Assembly (NCBI RefSeq): GCF_014235185.1
Contig: NZ_CP060131.1
Coordinates: 4,967,501 to 5,031,500 of the forward strand
Direction of reading: 5' to 3'
Source: Pseudonocardia petroleophila
GTDB taxonomy: Bacteria > Actinomycetota > Actinomycetes > Mycobacteriales > Pseudonocardiaceae
Length of the DNA: 64,000 nt
The notes beneath the pieces are model-generated. The model was given only the letters and a program-made list of their open reading frames with translations, was not told the origin of the DNA and did no database searches. This document shows, piece after piece, positions 38,182-47,025 of this stretch. Each line of letters begins with the position of its first letter. Position 1 is the stretch's first letter. Position numbers and translations under genes: made by a program.

Positions 38182-39564
38182 ATGGGACTCGGGCAGGACG
38201 TGATCGTCGAGCTGGAGGCGATCGTCGGCTCCGACCACGTGCGGACGGCGAAGGGCGACCTCGAGCCGTACGCCCGCGACGCCACCCCGCTGTTCCGCGG
38301 CGTCCCCGACGCCGTCGTGTGGCCGCGCACCGCCGACGAGGTCGCCGCGGTCCTGCGCCTGGCCACGCGGCGCGGCATCCCGGTGGTCCCCCGTGGGGCC
38401 GGGTCCAACCTGTCGGCGGGCACGCTCGCCGACCGCGGCGGGATCGTCCTGGTGCTGACCCGGATGACCTCGATCCTGGAGGTCGACGCCGACGAGCTGC
38501 TCGCGCGCGTCGAGGCCGGGGTCACCACGGCCGCGCTCGCCGAGGCCGCCGCGGCGAAGGGCCTGCTCTACGCCCCCGACCCCGGCTCCCGCACGGTGTC
38601 GACGGTCGGGGGCAACGTCGCCACGTGCGCGGGCGGCCTGCGCGGGCTCAAGTACGGCGTCACCCGCAACTACGTCCTCGGCGCCACCGCGGTGCTGCCG
38701 ACCGGCGAGATCATCCGCACCGGCGGGCGGCTGTGGAAGGACGTCGCGGGCTACGACCTCACGCGCCTGCTCACCGGGTCCGAGGGCACCCTCGGCGTGC
38801 TCACCGAGCTCACCGTCGCGCTGCTGCCGATGCCGGCCACCACCAACACCGGCGTCGCCTACTTCCCGTCGCTCGCCGACGCGGGCCGGGCCGTCACCGC
38901 CGTCATCGCCGACGGGATCGTGCCCGCCACGCTGGAGTTCCTCGACGCCAAGTGCATCGGGGCCGTCGAGGACTACGCCCACCTCGGGCTGCGCCGCGAC
39001 GCCGGGGCGCTGCTGCTGTTCGGCGACGACGGCGGCGCCGACGCCGTCGAACGGTCCCTGACCCGCATCGGCGAGCTGTGCACGCGGCACCGGGCGATGG
39101 AGGTGACGCTCGCCGAGGACGTCGCGCGGTCGGAGGCCCTGCTCGCGGCCCGCCGCTGCTCGCTGCCCGCCCTGTCCCGGCTGGGCACGCTGACGATCCT
39201 CGAGGACGCGACGGTCCCCCGGCCCCGGCTCGCGGAGATGGTCGGGCGCATCGACGAGATCGCCGAGCGCTACGACGTCAGCATCGCCACCTTCGGCCAC
39301 GCCGGCGACGGCAACCTGCACCCGACCTGCGTGGTCGACCGGCACGACGAGGCCGCGGCCGACCGCGCGCACAAGGCCTTCGGTGACATCTTCGCCACCG
39401 CGATCGACATGGAGGGCACCATCACCGGCGAGCACGGCGTGGGCGCGGCGAAGCTGCCGTACCTGCAGGCGCGACTGGGCGCCGACCAGATGGCGCTGCT
39501 GCGGCGGATCAAGGCCGCGTTCGACCCGGCCGGCATCCTCAACCCCGGGAAGCTGGGATCGTGA
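38182..39564 (+). CDS. glcD: FAD-linked 2-hydroxyacid dehydrogenase subunit (GlcD-like)
   Basis: A 460-residue FAD oxidase. The PCMH-type FAD domain is at about 40-215 (VVPRGAGSNLSAGT, PDPGSRTVSTVGGNVATCAGG, KYGVTRNYVLG) and the C-terminal FAD-oxidase domain ends in HAGDGNLHPT, GEHGVGAAKLP and FDPAGILNPGK. It oxidises a 2-hydroxyacid such as glycolate or D-lactate and passes electrons to the Fe-S partner encoded next (GTGA overlap). No GlcE subunit is present, giving a two-subunit system. ATG 38182 follows AAGGGT by 6 nt. Confidence 0.88.
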   Translation: MGLGQDVIVELEAIVGSDHVRTAKGDLEPYARDATPLFRGVPDAVVWPRTADEVAAVLRLATRRGIPVVPRGAGSNLSAGTLADRGGIVLVLTRMTSILEVDADELLARVEAGVTTAALAEAAAAKGLLYAPDPGSRTVSTVGGNVATCAGGLRGLKYGVTRNYVLGATAVLPTGEIIRTGGRLWKDVAGYDLTRLLTGSEGTLGVLTELTVALLPMPATTNTGVAYFPSLADAGRAVTAVIADGIVPATLEFLDAKCIGAVEDYAHLGLRRDAGALLLFGDDGGADAVERSLTRIGELCTRHRAMEVTLAEDVARSEALLAARRCSLPALSRLGTLTILEDATVPRPRLAEMVGRIDEIAERYDVSIATFGHAGDGNLHPTCVVDRHDEAAADRAHKAFGDIFATAIDMEGTITGEHGVGAAKLPYLQARLGADQMALLRRIKAAFDPAGILNPGKLGS

Positions 39565-40658
39565 CCAACCTGTTCGACCCGGAGCTGCTCGACCGCTGCA
39601 TCTCCTGCGGCTTCTGCCTCCCCGCCTGCCCGACCTACGCCCTCACCGGCGACGAGGGGTCCTCGCCGCGCGGCCGCATCAACCTCATGCGCGCGCTCGA
39701 CACCGGCGTGCTCGACGTCGACGACCCGCGGGTGCGGGAGGAGGCGTCGTTCTGCCTGGGCTGCCGGGCGTGCGAACCGGTCTGCCCGGCGGGCGTCCAA
39801 TACGGGCAGCTGCTGGAGACCTGGCGCGACCTGCAGTGGACCGGCCGCCACCGGCCCGTCGTGGCCTGGGGGCTGATGACGGTCGCGGCCCGCACGTCGC
39901 TGCTGCGGCTGGTGGGCCTGGTCCGCAGGCCGGCCCGCGGCGCCGCCGCGGGCGCCACCTCGCTCATGCTCGGCTGCTTCGAGCGCGGCCTGTTCCCCGG
40001 CGTCAGCCGGGCCGCCCGGCGGCTGCTCCCCGGCGTCGCGGTGCCCGCCGACCAGGGCTGCTGCGGCGCCCTGCACGCCCACAACGGGCAGTCGCACCAG
40101 GGCGAGGAGATGGCGCGGCGGCTCGGGGAGCAGCTGCCCGGGGTCATCGTCACGACGTCGGGGGGCTGCGCCGCGCACCTCGCGACCGTGCTCGGGCGCG
40201 ACCGCGTCCACGAGCTCAGCGAGCACCTCGTCGCCACCGGGGTGACGCCCGTCGGGGAGGTCCGGGTCGACGGCCGCCGGGCCAGGGTCGCGCTGCAGGA
40301 CTCCTGCCACCTGCGCAACGGGCTCGGCGTCTCCGCCCAGCCCCGCGCCCTGATCTCCGCGGTCGCCGACCTCGTCGCGGTGCCCGGGGAGGCGTCGTGC
40401 TGCGGCGCCGCGGGCACGTACTCGATGCTCCGGCCGCGCGACAGCCGCCGCGTCCTCGACCCGAAGCTCGACGCCGTCGAGGCCGCGGGGGTCGACTACG
40501 TCGTCGCGGTCAACCCCGGCTGCCTGCGCCAGCTCGACACCGGTCTGCGCCGGCGCCGCAGCCGCGTCCGCGCGGTGCACCTGGCCGACCTGCTCGCCGA
40601 CGCCGCGGGCGGGCGCGCCCTGCCCCGGCCGCGCCGCCGGGCGTTGCGCGCGCGCTGA
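39561..40658 (+). CDS. glcF: Fe-S electron-transfer subunit (GlcF-like, CCG domains)
   Basis: A 365-residue protein. Two 4Fe-4S motifs occur at the N-terminus (CISCGFCLPACP near 14-25, CLGCRACEPVCP near 65-76), followed by two Cys-rich CCG domains (GCCGALHAHNGQSH and SCCGAAGTYSML), as in glycolate oxidase GlcF and heterodisulfide-reductase-type proteins. It should carry electrons from GlcD to the quinone pool. The start GTG 39561 overlaps the glcD stop by 4 bp. Confidence 0.88.
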   Translation: MTNLFDPELLDRCISCGFCLPACPTYALTGDEGSSPRGRINLMRALDTGVLDVDDPRVREEASFCLGCRACEPVCPAGVQYGQLLETWRDLQWTGRHRPVVAWGLMTVAARTSLLRLVGLVRRPARGAAAGATSLMLGCFERGLFPGVSRAARRLLPGVAVPADQGCCGALHAHNGQSHQGEEMARRLGEQLPGVIVTTSGGCAAHLATVLGRDRVHELSEHLVATGVTPVGEVRVDGRRARVALQDSCHLRNGLGVSAQPRALISAVADLVAVPGEASCCGAAGTYSMLRPRDSRRVLDPKLDAVEAAGVDYVVAVNPGCLRQLDTGLRRRRSRVRAVHLADLLADAAGGRALPRPRRRALRAR

Positions 40659-40668
40659 GGGACAGCGG

Positions 40669-41484
40669 TCAGGCGGCGGTACCCTCCGGCCGCCGGTCGG
40701 CGGTGCCGAAGACCGGCAGGCCGATCTCGGTGCGCCACGCGGCCCGGTCCGCGGTGTCGTGCGGGCCGACCAGGTAGGTCTCCCGCACCGGACCGGCCAG
40801 CCCGACGGCCTGCTCGGCGACCCAGACCCCGAGCTCGCCGTAGGTCACGTCGATGTCGTCGTGCGGGCCCGCGTGCACCGCGACCGCCAGCTCCTCCGCG
40901 GGGAGCGCGACCGGCCGCACGCGACCGGCCCGCGGCGCGTCGGCGACGGACAGGTGGGCGAGCACGTGGCCGCGGTCGTCGGTGAACAGCGCGCGGTCGA
41001 TGCGGGCGCCGGGCGGCCCGGTCTCCACCGGGGCGAGTCCGCGCAGCTCGGCCATCGCCCCGGCGTACCACGCGAGCACCGCCGACCGGTCGACCTCGGC
41101 GCCGATGCCCGCGACGACCCGGGCGGGCACCGAGCGCAGCTCCACCCGCAGCGACGGCGGTTCCGGGGCGAGCAGCCGCCGCAGCGACAAGACGGCCGCC
41201 TGGGTCGTGGCGAGCTGCTCCTCGAGCCGGGCCAGGTGCGCCGCGACGATCCCGGCCCGCTCGTCGGTGTCCGCGAGCAGGACGGAGCGGACGTCGGCGA
41301 CGGGCATGCCGAGGTCGCGGAACCGGCGGATCACCTGCGCGGTCGGGACCTGGGCGAGCGAGTAGTAGCGGTAGCCCGTGGCGGCGTCGACGCGGTCGGG
41401 CTCGAGCAGCCCCGCCTCGTGGTAGTGCCGCAGGGTCTTGCGGCTCAGGTGCGTGATCCGCGCGAAGTCCCCGATCGTCAGCAT
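40669..41484 (-). CDS. MerR-family regulator with GyrI-like ligand domain
   Basis: A 271-residue regulator from ATG 41484. Residues 1-70 are the winged MerR HTH (LTIGDFARITHLSRKTLRHYHEAGLLEPDRVD) and a dimerising helix follows. About 115-271 is a GyrI-like/AraC effector-binding domain, as in drug-sensing BmrR and TipA relatives. The start follows CACGCT by 6 nt. A perfect dyad (41498-41518) lies inside the 19-bp spacer of its own promoter, typical of MerR-activated promoters. Confidence 0.88.
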   Translation of the reverse strand: MLTIGDFARITHLSRKTLRHYHEAGLLEPDRVDAATGYRYYSLAQVPTAQVIRRFRDLGMPVADVRSVLLADTDERAGIVAAHLARLEEQLATTQAAVLSLRRLLAPEPPSLRVELRSVPARVVAGIGAEVDRSAVLAWYAGAMAELRGLAPVETGPPGARIDRALFTDDRGHVLAHLSVADAPRAGRVRPVALPAEELAVAVHAGPHDDIDVTYGELGVWVAEQAVGLAGPVRETYLVGPHDTADRAAWRTEIGLPVFGTADRRPEGTAA

Positions 41485-41562
41485 CGGTCCAGCGTGCACC
41501 TTCCCCCGGGGGGAAGGTCGAGGGCTTGACCCTCCCCCGCCGACACCGCCGACGCTCGTCCC
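41485..41562. promoter_or_regulatory. Divergent MerR-type promoters with 19-bp spacers and a dyad operator
   Basis: Minus strand: TCGACC, 19 bp, CACGCT, then the MerR ATG 6 nt on; the spacer contains arms ACCTTCCCCC and GGGGGAAGGT around one G (41498-41518). Plus strand: TTGACC (41526-41531), 19 bp, GACGCT (41551-41556), then the NTF2-like ATG at 41563. The overlong 19-bp spacing is the signature of promoters that MerR proteins remodel. Confidence 0.65.
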
Positions 41563-41847
41563 ATGACACCGATCAGCTACTTCGCCCCGGCCCCCGACCT
41601 CGACGCCTTCCTCGCCCTGTTCACCGAGGACGCCGTCGTGGCGGACGAGGACCGCGAGCACCGCGGCACCGACGCGATCCGCGCCTGGCGGGCCGCGGTG
41701 CCGCCGGTGACCCACGCGGTGCGCAGCGCCGTCGCCGTCGCCGAGGTGGCCGGGGAGTTCCCCGGCAGCCCCGTGACGCTGGAGTTCCGCTTCGACTACG
41801 CCGTCGACGGGCGGATCTCCGGGCTGCGCATCGCACCGCCGCGGTGA
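41563..41847 (+). CDS. Small SnoaL/NTF2-like protein, probable MerR target
   Basis: A 94-residue protein resembling the SnoaL-like/NTF2 fold (YFAPAPDLDAFLALFTEDAVVADEDREHRGTDAIRAW, then a beta-rich second half). It is shorter than the usual 120-130 residues. Such proteins bind or isomerise small hydrophobic molecules. It is divergent from a MerR regulator and has a 19-bp-spacer promoter, so it is probably induced by that regulator's ligand. Its stop directly abuts the stop of mftD on the other strand. Confidence 0.75.
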   Translation: MTPISYFAPAPDLDAFLALFTEDAVVADEDREHRGTDAIRAWRAAVPPVTHAVRSAVAVAEVAGEFPGSPVTLEFRFDYAVDGRISGLRIAPPR

Positions 41848-43020
41848 CTACACCCCCAGGGCCCGCGTGAACCCGTCCGGGACGACGACGTCGGAGCGGC
41901 CGAGGTCCTGCACCGAGTCGTGCCCGAGCCCGAGCACGGCGGAGTCGATGCCGCCGCGCAGGATGTCGAGCACGTTCTCCACGCCGGCCTGGCCGTTCGC
42001 GGCGAGACCCCACAGGTAGGCGCGGCCGATCAGCACGGCCTTGGCCCCCAGCGCGAGCGCCTTGACCACGTCGCCGCCGCGGCGGATGCCGCCGTCGAGC
42101 AGCACCTCGACCTGGTCGCCGACCGCGTCGGCGATGGGCGGGAGGGCCCGGATCGAGGCCGGGGTGCCGTCGAGGTTGTTGCCGCCGTGGTTGGACACCG
42201 AGATCGCGGAGACGCCCGCGTCGACCGCGCGCTTGGCGTCGTCGACGCGCATGACGCCCTTGAGCATGAACGGCCCGCCCCACTGCTCGCGCAGCCAGGC
42301 GACGTCCTCCCAGGTGGGCAGCGGGGTGCCCATCCACTCCCCGTAGGCGCCGAAGAAGGTGGGCGCGGTGCCGCCGGGCGGGGTGAGGTTGGGGGTGGTG
42401 AGGTCGGGGATCTTGCCGGACTTCGCGAAGTCGAGTAGCCAGGGCAGGCGCAGCGCCACCTCGGGGCCGAACTTCAGGGCCGCCTTGAGGTCGACCTTCT
42501 CCGGGATCGCCGGGCTGCCCCAGTCGCGACCGTTGGAGAACGACCAGTCCAGGGTCATGATCAGGCCGACGGCCCCGGCGGCGCGGGCGCGCTCCATGCG
42601 CTGCACCAGCACCTCGCGCGAGCCGACCCAGTACATCTGGAAGAACGTCTGCGGGCTGGCCGCGGCGACCTCCTCGATGGACTTGCTCGCGAACGAGCTC
42701 AGCCCCATCGGGATGCCGCGGGCGGCGGCGGCGCGGGCCACGGCGACCTCGCCGTCGGGGTGCACGGCCTGCACGCCGGTCGGGGAGATCAGCACCGGCA
42801 TCGACGCGGGCTGCCCCATCACGGTGGTGCCCAGCTCGCGCTTGCCCGACAGCCCGGCGACGTGCGGGGCGAACCCGAGCTCGCCGAAGGCCGCGGTGTT
42901 GTCGTCGACGGTCAGGCCGCGCTCGGAGCCGGCCACCAGCGCCATGTAGACCGACTTCGGCAGCCGCTTCTTCGCGCGCCGCTGCGCCTCGGCAACCGTC
43001 TCGAACCATCCACCGGGCAT
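41848..43020 (-). CDS. mftD: MftD-type FMN-dependent alpha-hydroxyacid-oxidase-family protein (pre-mycofactocin synthase)
   Basis: A 390-residue FMN enzyme from ATG 43020 (GAGGAGGAG upstream). Hallmarks shared with mycobacterial MftD (Rv0694): WFETVAEAQRRAKKRLPKSV at the start, HPDGEVAVARAAAARG, SNHGGNNLDGTPASIRALP with the catalytic His, DGGIRRGGDVVKALALGA and GRAYLWGLAANGQAGVENVL. MftD oxidises the peptide-derived mycofactocin precursor into its redox-active form. None of mftA, B, C, E or F is in this window, so the gene is either separated from its cluster or works on another hydroxyacid. Confidence 0.82.
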   Translation of the reverse strand: MPGGWFETVAEAQRRAKKRLPKSVYMALVAGSERGLTVDDNTAAFGELGFAPHVAGLSGKRELGTTVMGQPASMPVLISPTGVQAVHPDGEVAVARAAAARGIPMGLSSFASKSIEEVAAASPQTFFQMYWVGSREVLVQRMERARAAGAVGLIMTLDWSFSNGRDWGSPAIPEKVDLKAALKFGPEVALRLPWLLDFAKSGKIPDLTTPNLTPPGGTAPTFFGAYGEWMGTPLPTWEDVAWLREQWGGPFMLKGVMRVDDAKRAVDAGVSAISVSNHGGNNLDGTPASIRALPPIADAVGDQVEVLLDGGIRRGGDVVKALALGAKAVLIGRAYLWGLAANGQAGVENVLDILRGGIDSAVLGLGHDSVQDLGRSDVVVPDGFTRALGV

Positions 43021-43079
43021 GGGCGCTCCTCCTCGTGGGACCGTCACCGGCCTCTGCGCCGACGACCGGGGCGACGATA

Positions 43080-43094
43080 TGGCATCCGGTGCCA
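43080..43094. promoter_or_regulatory. Short dyad upstream of mftD
   Basis: TGGCA and TGCCA surround TCCGG about 60 bp before the mftD start. It may be an operator, but the arms are only 5 bp. Confidence 0.3.
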
Positions 43095-43161
43095 CAAGGG
43101 CGAGACATGGGCCGGGGATGCCGGCACAACCCCTCCGACCGGTCAGGGAGCACCGCCACCC

Positions 43162-43206
43162 TTGACCAGGCCCCTGACCTCGTGCACTGTCCCGTACAGC
43201 GTACGT
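43162..43206 (+). promoter_or_regulatory. Promoter and operator (site 1) of the GMC oxidoreductase gene
   Basis: TTGACC (43162-43167) and CACTGT (43185-43190) are 17 bp apart, a good housekeeping promoter. Directly after it lies CCGTAC-AGC-GTACGT (43192-43206), one of five copies of the same palindrome in the catabolic region. A bound repressor would sit on the transcription start. Confidence 0.7.
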
Positions 43207-43228
43207 ACACGATCGCGAGGGAGCCCGC

Positions 43229-44770
43229 ATGCCGACGACAGATCCCGCCCCGTCCGACTACGTCGTCGTCGGCGGCGGCACCGCGGGCTGCGTGCTCGCG
43301 CGCCGGTTGCTCGACCGGACCGACGGCACCGTCCTGCTCCTGGAGGCGGGCGGGTCGCCCGACGGGATCGACACCGTCGCGTCGCCGCCGCGCTGGGTGG
43401 AGAACATCGGCGCCGCGCACGACTGGGGCTACACCTACGCCCCCACCGAGCACGTCGCCGGCCGCACGCTGTTCCTCTCGCGCGGCCGCGTACTCGGCGG
43501 CTCCGGCAGCACCAACGCGCTGGTCTGGGCCCGCGGCCACCGCGCCGACTACGACGGCTGGGCCGCGGCCGGTGCGCGGGGCTGGGACCACGACTCCGTG
43601 CTCCCCCACTTCCGCGCGTCCGAGGACTGGGAGGACGGTGCGTCCGCGCACCGCGGCGCGGGCGGGCCGGTGCGCATCGAGCGCCCGCGCGACCTGCACC
43701 CCGTGGCCACCGCCCTGATCGAGGCGGGCGTGTCCTACGGCATGCCCTACCTGGACGACATGAACGTCGCCGAGCCGCTCGGCGCGGGCCCGATCAACAC
43801 CGACGCCTCCGACGGCGTGCGCACCAGCACGTACACCGGACACCTCCGTCCGGTGCTCGGCCACGAGCGGCTCACCGTCGTCACGGGGGCGCGGGCCACC
43901 CGGCTGCGGATCGACGGCGGCCGCTGCACCGGCGTCGAGTACCTGCGCGACGGACGGCCGGGGACGGTCGCCGCGACCCGCGAGGTCGTGCTGGCCGCCG
44001 GGGCGATCGACAGCCCGCGGCTGCTCCTGCTCTCCGGCGTCGGCCCCGCGGCGCACCTGCGCTCCGTGGGCGTCGAGACGGTCCTGGACCTGCCCGGCGT
44101 CGGCCGCAACCTGCAGGAGCACCCCATCCTCGGCGGCGTGTGCTTCGCCGCCCGCGAGGCCCTGCCGCCGCCGAACAACAACCTGGAGGGCAGCACGGCG
44201 TTCTGGCGCAGCGATCCCGCGCTCGAGGTGCCCGACCTCATGTACGTCGCGGTGCAGATCCCCTACGTCTCCCCGGAGATCGCGGACCGGTTCCCGGTGC
44301 CGCCGAACGCGTTCGTCATCGCGCCCGGGCTGATGACGGTGCGCAGCCGCGGCTTCCTGGAGCTGACCGGCCCCACCCCGGACCACGCACTGCACCTGCA
44401 GCCGAACATGCTCGCCGAGCGGGCCGACGTCGACGCGCTGGTGACCGGCGTCGAGATCGCCCTGGACCTGGCGGCCCAGCCGGCGTTCGCGAAACTCGTC
44501 GAGCGGCGGGTCGCGCCGGGTGAGGACACGAGCCGCGCCGCGCTCGTCGACTTCGTGCGGCAGGCGGCCATGCCGTACTTCCACCCGGTCGGCACGTGCG
44601 CGATGGGGGTCCACGACGACGCGGTGGTCGACCCCGACCTGCGGGTCCGCGGCGTCGACGGGCTCCGCGTGGCCGACGCCTCGGTCATGCCGACGATCAC
44701 CTCGGCCAACACCAACGCACCCACGGCGATGATCGCCGAGCGCGCCGCCGAGCTCATCGCCGCCGGCTGA
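43229..44770 (+). CDS. GMC-family FAD-dependent oxidoreductase
   Basis: A 513-residue glucose-methanol-choline oxidoreductase. The FAD dinucleotide motif VVVGGGTAGCVLARRLL is at about 8-24, the GMC signature in RVLGGSGSTNALVWARGH at about 89-106, and the C-terminal active site HPVGTCAMG (catalytic His) with ITSANTNAPTAMIAERAA at 450-510. It oxidises an alcohol to an aldehyde or ketone. The operator in its promoter links it to the TetR regulon downstream, so it probably oxidises an alcohol intermediate of that pathway. Its neighbour mftD raises the option of a mycofactocin-linked MftG-type enzyme, but its sequence looks more like general choline-dehydrogenase-like members. Confidence 0.88.
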   Translation: MPTTDPAPSDYVVVGGGTAGCVLARRLLDRTDGTVLLLEAGGSPDGIDTVASPPRWVENIGAAHDWGYTYAPTEHVAGRTLFLSRGRVLGGSGSTNALVWARGHRADYDGWAAAGARGWDHDSVLPHFRASEDWEDGASAHRGAGGPVRIERPRDLHPVATALIEAGVSYGMPYLDDMNVAEPLGAGPINTDASDGVRTSTYTGHLRPVLGHERLTVVTGARATRLRIDGGRCTGVEYLRDGRPGTVAATREVVLAAGAIDSPRLLLLSGVGPAAHLRSVGVETVLDLPGVGRNLQEHPILGGVCFAAREALPPPNNNLEGSTAFWRSDPALEVPDLMYVAVQIPYVSPEIADRFPVPPNAFVIAPGLMTVRSRGFLELTGPTPDHALHLQPNMLAERADVDALVTGVEIALDLAAQPAFAKLVERRVAPGEDTSRAALVDFVRQAAMPYFHPVGTCAMGVHDDAVVDPDLRVRGVDGLRVADASVMPTITSANTNAPTAMIAERAAELIAAG

Positions 44771-44814
44771 TCGATCTGTCCCACGACGGGTGCGTCGCTG
44801 CCGGTCATGCTGTA

Positions 44815-44829
44815 CCGTACTAAGTACTG
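44815..44829 (+). promoter_or_regulatory. Operator site 2, before the reductase-Rieske operon
   Basis: CCGTAC-TAA-GTACTG, 17 bp before the ferredoxin reductase start, with a possible -10 (CATGCT, 44806-44811) immediately upstream and an AGGAGG ribosome site after it. Confidence 0.75.
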
Positions 44830-44845
44830 AACTGAGGAGGGTCCG

Positions 44846-45787
44846 ATGACCGTGGACGACGACGGCGTCCTCGACCTCGAGGTCGTGAGCCTGCGCCGCG
44901 AGTCGGACTGCGTGCTGTCCGTCGAGCTCGCCGACCCGCTGCGCCGCCTGCTCCCCGCGTGGGAGCCCGGCGCCCACATCGACCTGGGGCTCCCGGGGCA
45001 CGTGCGGCAGTACTCCCTGTGCGGCGACCCCGCCGACCGCAGGCGCTACCGCGTCGCGGTGCTGCGCGAGCCGGCCTCGTCCGGCGGCTCGCGGTTCGTG
45101 CACGAGCGGCTGCGCCCCGGCGACCGCGTCGAGGTGGCGGGCCCGCGCAACCACTTCGCCCTCGTCGACGCCCGGCGCCACCTGCTCGTCGCGGGCGGCG
45201 TGGGGATCACCCCGCTGCTCGCGATGGCGGGCGAGCTCGCGGCCCGGGGCGCCGAGTGGCGGCTGGTCTACGGCGGTCGCAGCCGCGCGTCGATGGCGTT
45301 CCTCGGCGAGCTCGCCCGCTTCGGCCCCGCCGTCGAGGTCGTCGCGGAGGACGAGGCGGGCCGCCCCGACCTCGACGCCCTGCTGGGGGCACCGCAGGAC
45401 GGCACCGCGGTCTACTGCTGCGGCCCGGAGGCCCTGCTCGGCGCCGTCGAGGAGCGGTGTCGGGTCTGGCCGGCGGGATCGCTGCACGTCGAGCGGTTCG
45501 CGGCGAAGGCCCGCGACGACAGCGACCTGCGCGCGTTCGACGTCGTGCTGCGCCGCTCCGGGCGGCGCCTCGAGGTCGGGCCGCTGGATTCCGCGCTCGA
45601 CATCCTCGACGCGGCCGGCATCGCGATCCCGAACGCTTGCCGCGACGGCGTGTGCGGCAGCTGCGTCACCCGCGTCCTGTCCGGCGTGCCGGACCACCGC
45701 GACTCGCTCACCGAGCCCGGGCGCACCGACGTCGTGCTGCCGTGCGTGTCCCGGGCGGTCGGCCGCGAGCTGGTGCTCGACCTGTGA
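44846..45787 (+). CDS. Phthalate-dioxygenase-reductase/VanB-type ferredoxin reductase
   Basis: A 313-residue one-chain reductase: flavin domain (RQYSLCG near 52-58), NAD-binding domain (LLVAGGVGITPLLAMAGEL near 114-132) and C-terminal plant-type 2Fe-2S ferredoxin (NACRDGVCGSC near 263-273, with the fourth Cys in VLPCVS). It passes electrons from NAD(P)H to the Rieske oxygenase encoded next, which has no separate ferredoxin gene here. First gene of a nine- or ten-gene overlapping operon behind operator site 2; AGGAGG precedes the ATG. Confidence 0.92.
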   Translation: MTVDDDGVLDLEVVSLRRESDCVLSVELADPLRRLLPAWEPGAHIDLGLPGHVRQYSLCGDPADRRRYRVAVLREPASSGGSRFVHERLRPGDRVEVAGPRNHFALVDARRHLLVAGGVGITPLLAMAGELAARGAEWRLVYGGRSRASMAFLGELARFGPAVEVVAEDEAGRPDLDALLGAPQDGTAVYCCGPEALLGAVEERCRVWPAGSLHVERFAAKARDDSDLRAFDVVLRRSGRRLEVGPLDSALDILDAAGIAIPNACRDGVCGSCVTRVLSGVPDHRDSLTEPGRTDVVLPCVSRAVGRELVLDL

Positions 45788-45813
45788 CCCCCGTGACCTC
45801 CTGGGAGACGACC

Positions 45814-47025
45814 GTGACCGCAGTGCCCGACGCCGAGGCCCCGCGCCGAGCCCGCCGCCCCCGAACCGTCGCCCCGGTGGAGCCCGGGCCGCCCGTGCAG
45901 GACGGGGCCGACTGGGAGAAGTGGCCCACCTACGACGCGGCCGAGCTCGGCTTCCGCGACCACTGGTACCCCACCGTGTGGGCCCACCAGGTCGGCGCGA
46001 AGCCGGTGCCGGTCACCGTGTGCGGTGAGAAGGTCGTGCTGGTCCGCGACGGTGACACCGTGCACGGCCTGCACGACCGCTGCCCGCACCGCGGCGTGCC
46101 GCTCTCGCTCGGACGCCGCCAGTTCCCCGGCACGATCAGCTGCCCGTACCACGGCTGGACCTACGACCTCACCGACGGGAAGCTCTGCGCCGTCATCACC
46201 GACGGTCCGGACTCCCCCATCAGCGGCCGCGTCTCGGTGGCGACCTACCCGGTCGTCGAGCGGATGGGCCTGCTGTTCGTCTGGATCGGCACGCTGGCCG
46301 AGGGCGAGGAGCCGCCGCCGGTGGAGCGCGACATCCCCGCCGAGCTCACCGACAACGCGTTCGTCCTCGGCGGGCGCACCGAGGTCCGCGACGGCAACTG
46401 GCGCTTCGCCGCCGAGAACGGCTTCGACGAGGGCCACGCCAAGTACCTGCACAACACCGCGCTGTGGCGGCTGTTCAAGGTCATGCCGACGTGGAACGTC
46501 ACCCGGATCGTCGAGCAGGACGGCTGGCTCGTCCGCGTGCAGGACGAGGTGCACTGGGAGGCGGAGTTCCCCGGGGTCGGCTCGTTCACCAACAAGCGCT
46601 GGTGGAAGCGCATGCCGCTGCCGGACCGTCCCGGCCGGAACGGCGACGCGAACCCGGTGATCGCGGGCCTGGACCTGCCGGGCTTCGTCTCCATCCGGCT
46701 GCCCGGCATCCTGCGCGTCGCCTACCCGCAGTTCGTCCACTACGAGTGGTACGTGCCGGTCGATGCCGACCACGTCCGGTACGTCCAGCTCATGGTGCGC
46801 TTCGAGACCGGAGCGAAGGCGCTGGCCTTCAAGGCGAAGTACCTCGCGGCGATCCGCTGGCTGTTCCACGGCCAGTTCACCGCGCAGGACGCCTGGATGG
46901 TCGACGTCATGGACTCCCCGCCCGAGCGGCTCTACCGCCCGGACCTCTCACTCACCGCGTGGCGGCGGCACGTGGAGCAGGCCGGACTCGTCCTGCAGCC
47001 CACCGCACCGCGCCGCGGGCACTGA
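45814..47025 (+). CDS. Rieske non-heme iron oxygenase, catalytic subunit (CarAa-like)
   Basis: A 403-residue alpha-type oxygenase. The Rieske cluster motif CPHRGVP...CPYHGW lies at about 90-113 and the mononuclear iron site in ENGFDEGHAKYLHN at about 201-214. The latter pattern resembles carbazole-dioxygenase-type and single-component oxygenases, not two-subunit benzoate types, and no beta subunit is present. It should hydroxylate or dihydroxylate an aromatic substrate. GTG 45814 was chosen for its GGGAG site; GTG 45784, overlapping the reductase stop, is an alternative that adds ten residues. Confidence 0.88.
   Translation: MTAVPDAEAPRRARRPRTVAPVEPGPPVQDGADWEKWPTYDAAELGFRDHWYPTVWAHQVGAKPVPVTVCGEKVVLVRDGDTVHGLHDRCPHRGVPLSLGRRQFPGTISCPYHGWTYDLTDGKLCAVITDGPDSPISGRVSVATYPVVERMGLLFVWIGTLAEGEEPPPVERDIPAELTDNAFVLGGRTEVRDGNWRFAAENGFDEGHAKYLHNTALWRLFKVMPTWNVTRIVEQDGWLVRVQDEVHWEAEFPGVGSFTNKRWWKRMPLPDRPGRNGDANPVIAGLDLPGFVSIRLPGILRVAYPQFVHYEWYVPVDADHVRYVQLMVRFETGAKALAFKAKYLAAIRWLFHGQFTAQDAWMVDVMDSPPERLYRPDLSLTAWRRHVEQAGLVLQPTAPRRGH

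Noticed and set aside
43229..44770. MftG, the mycofactocin-system GMC enzyme
   Set aside because: Only the neighbouring mftD suggests it; the sequence looks like general choline-dehydrogenase-like members and the operator ties it to the catabolic regulon.
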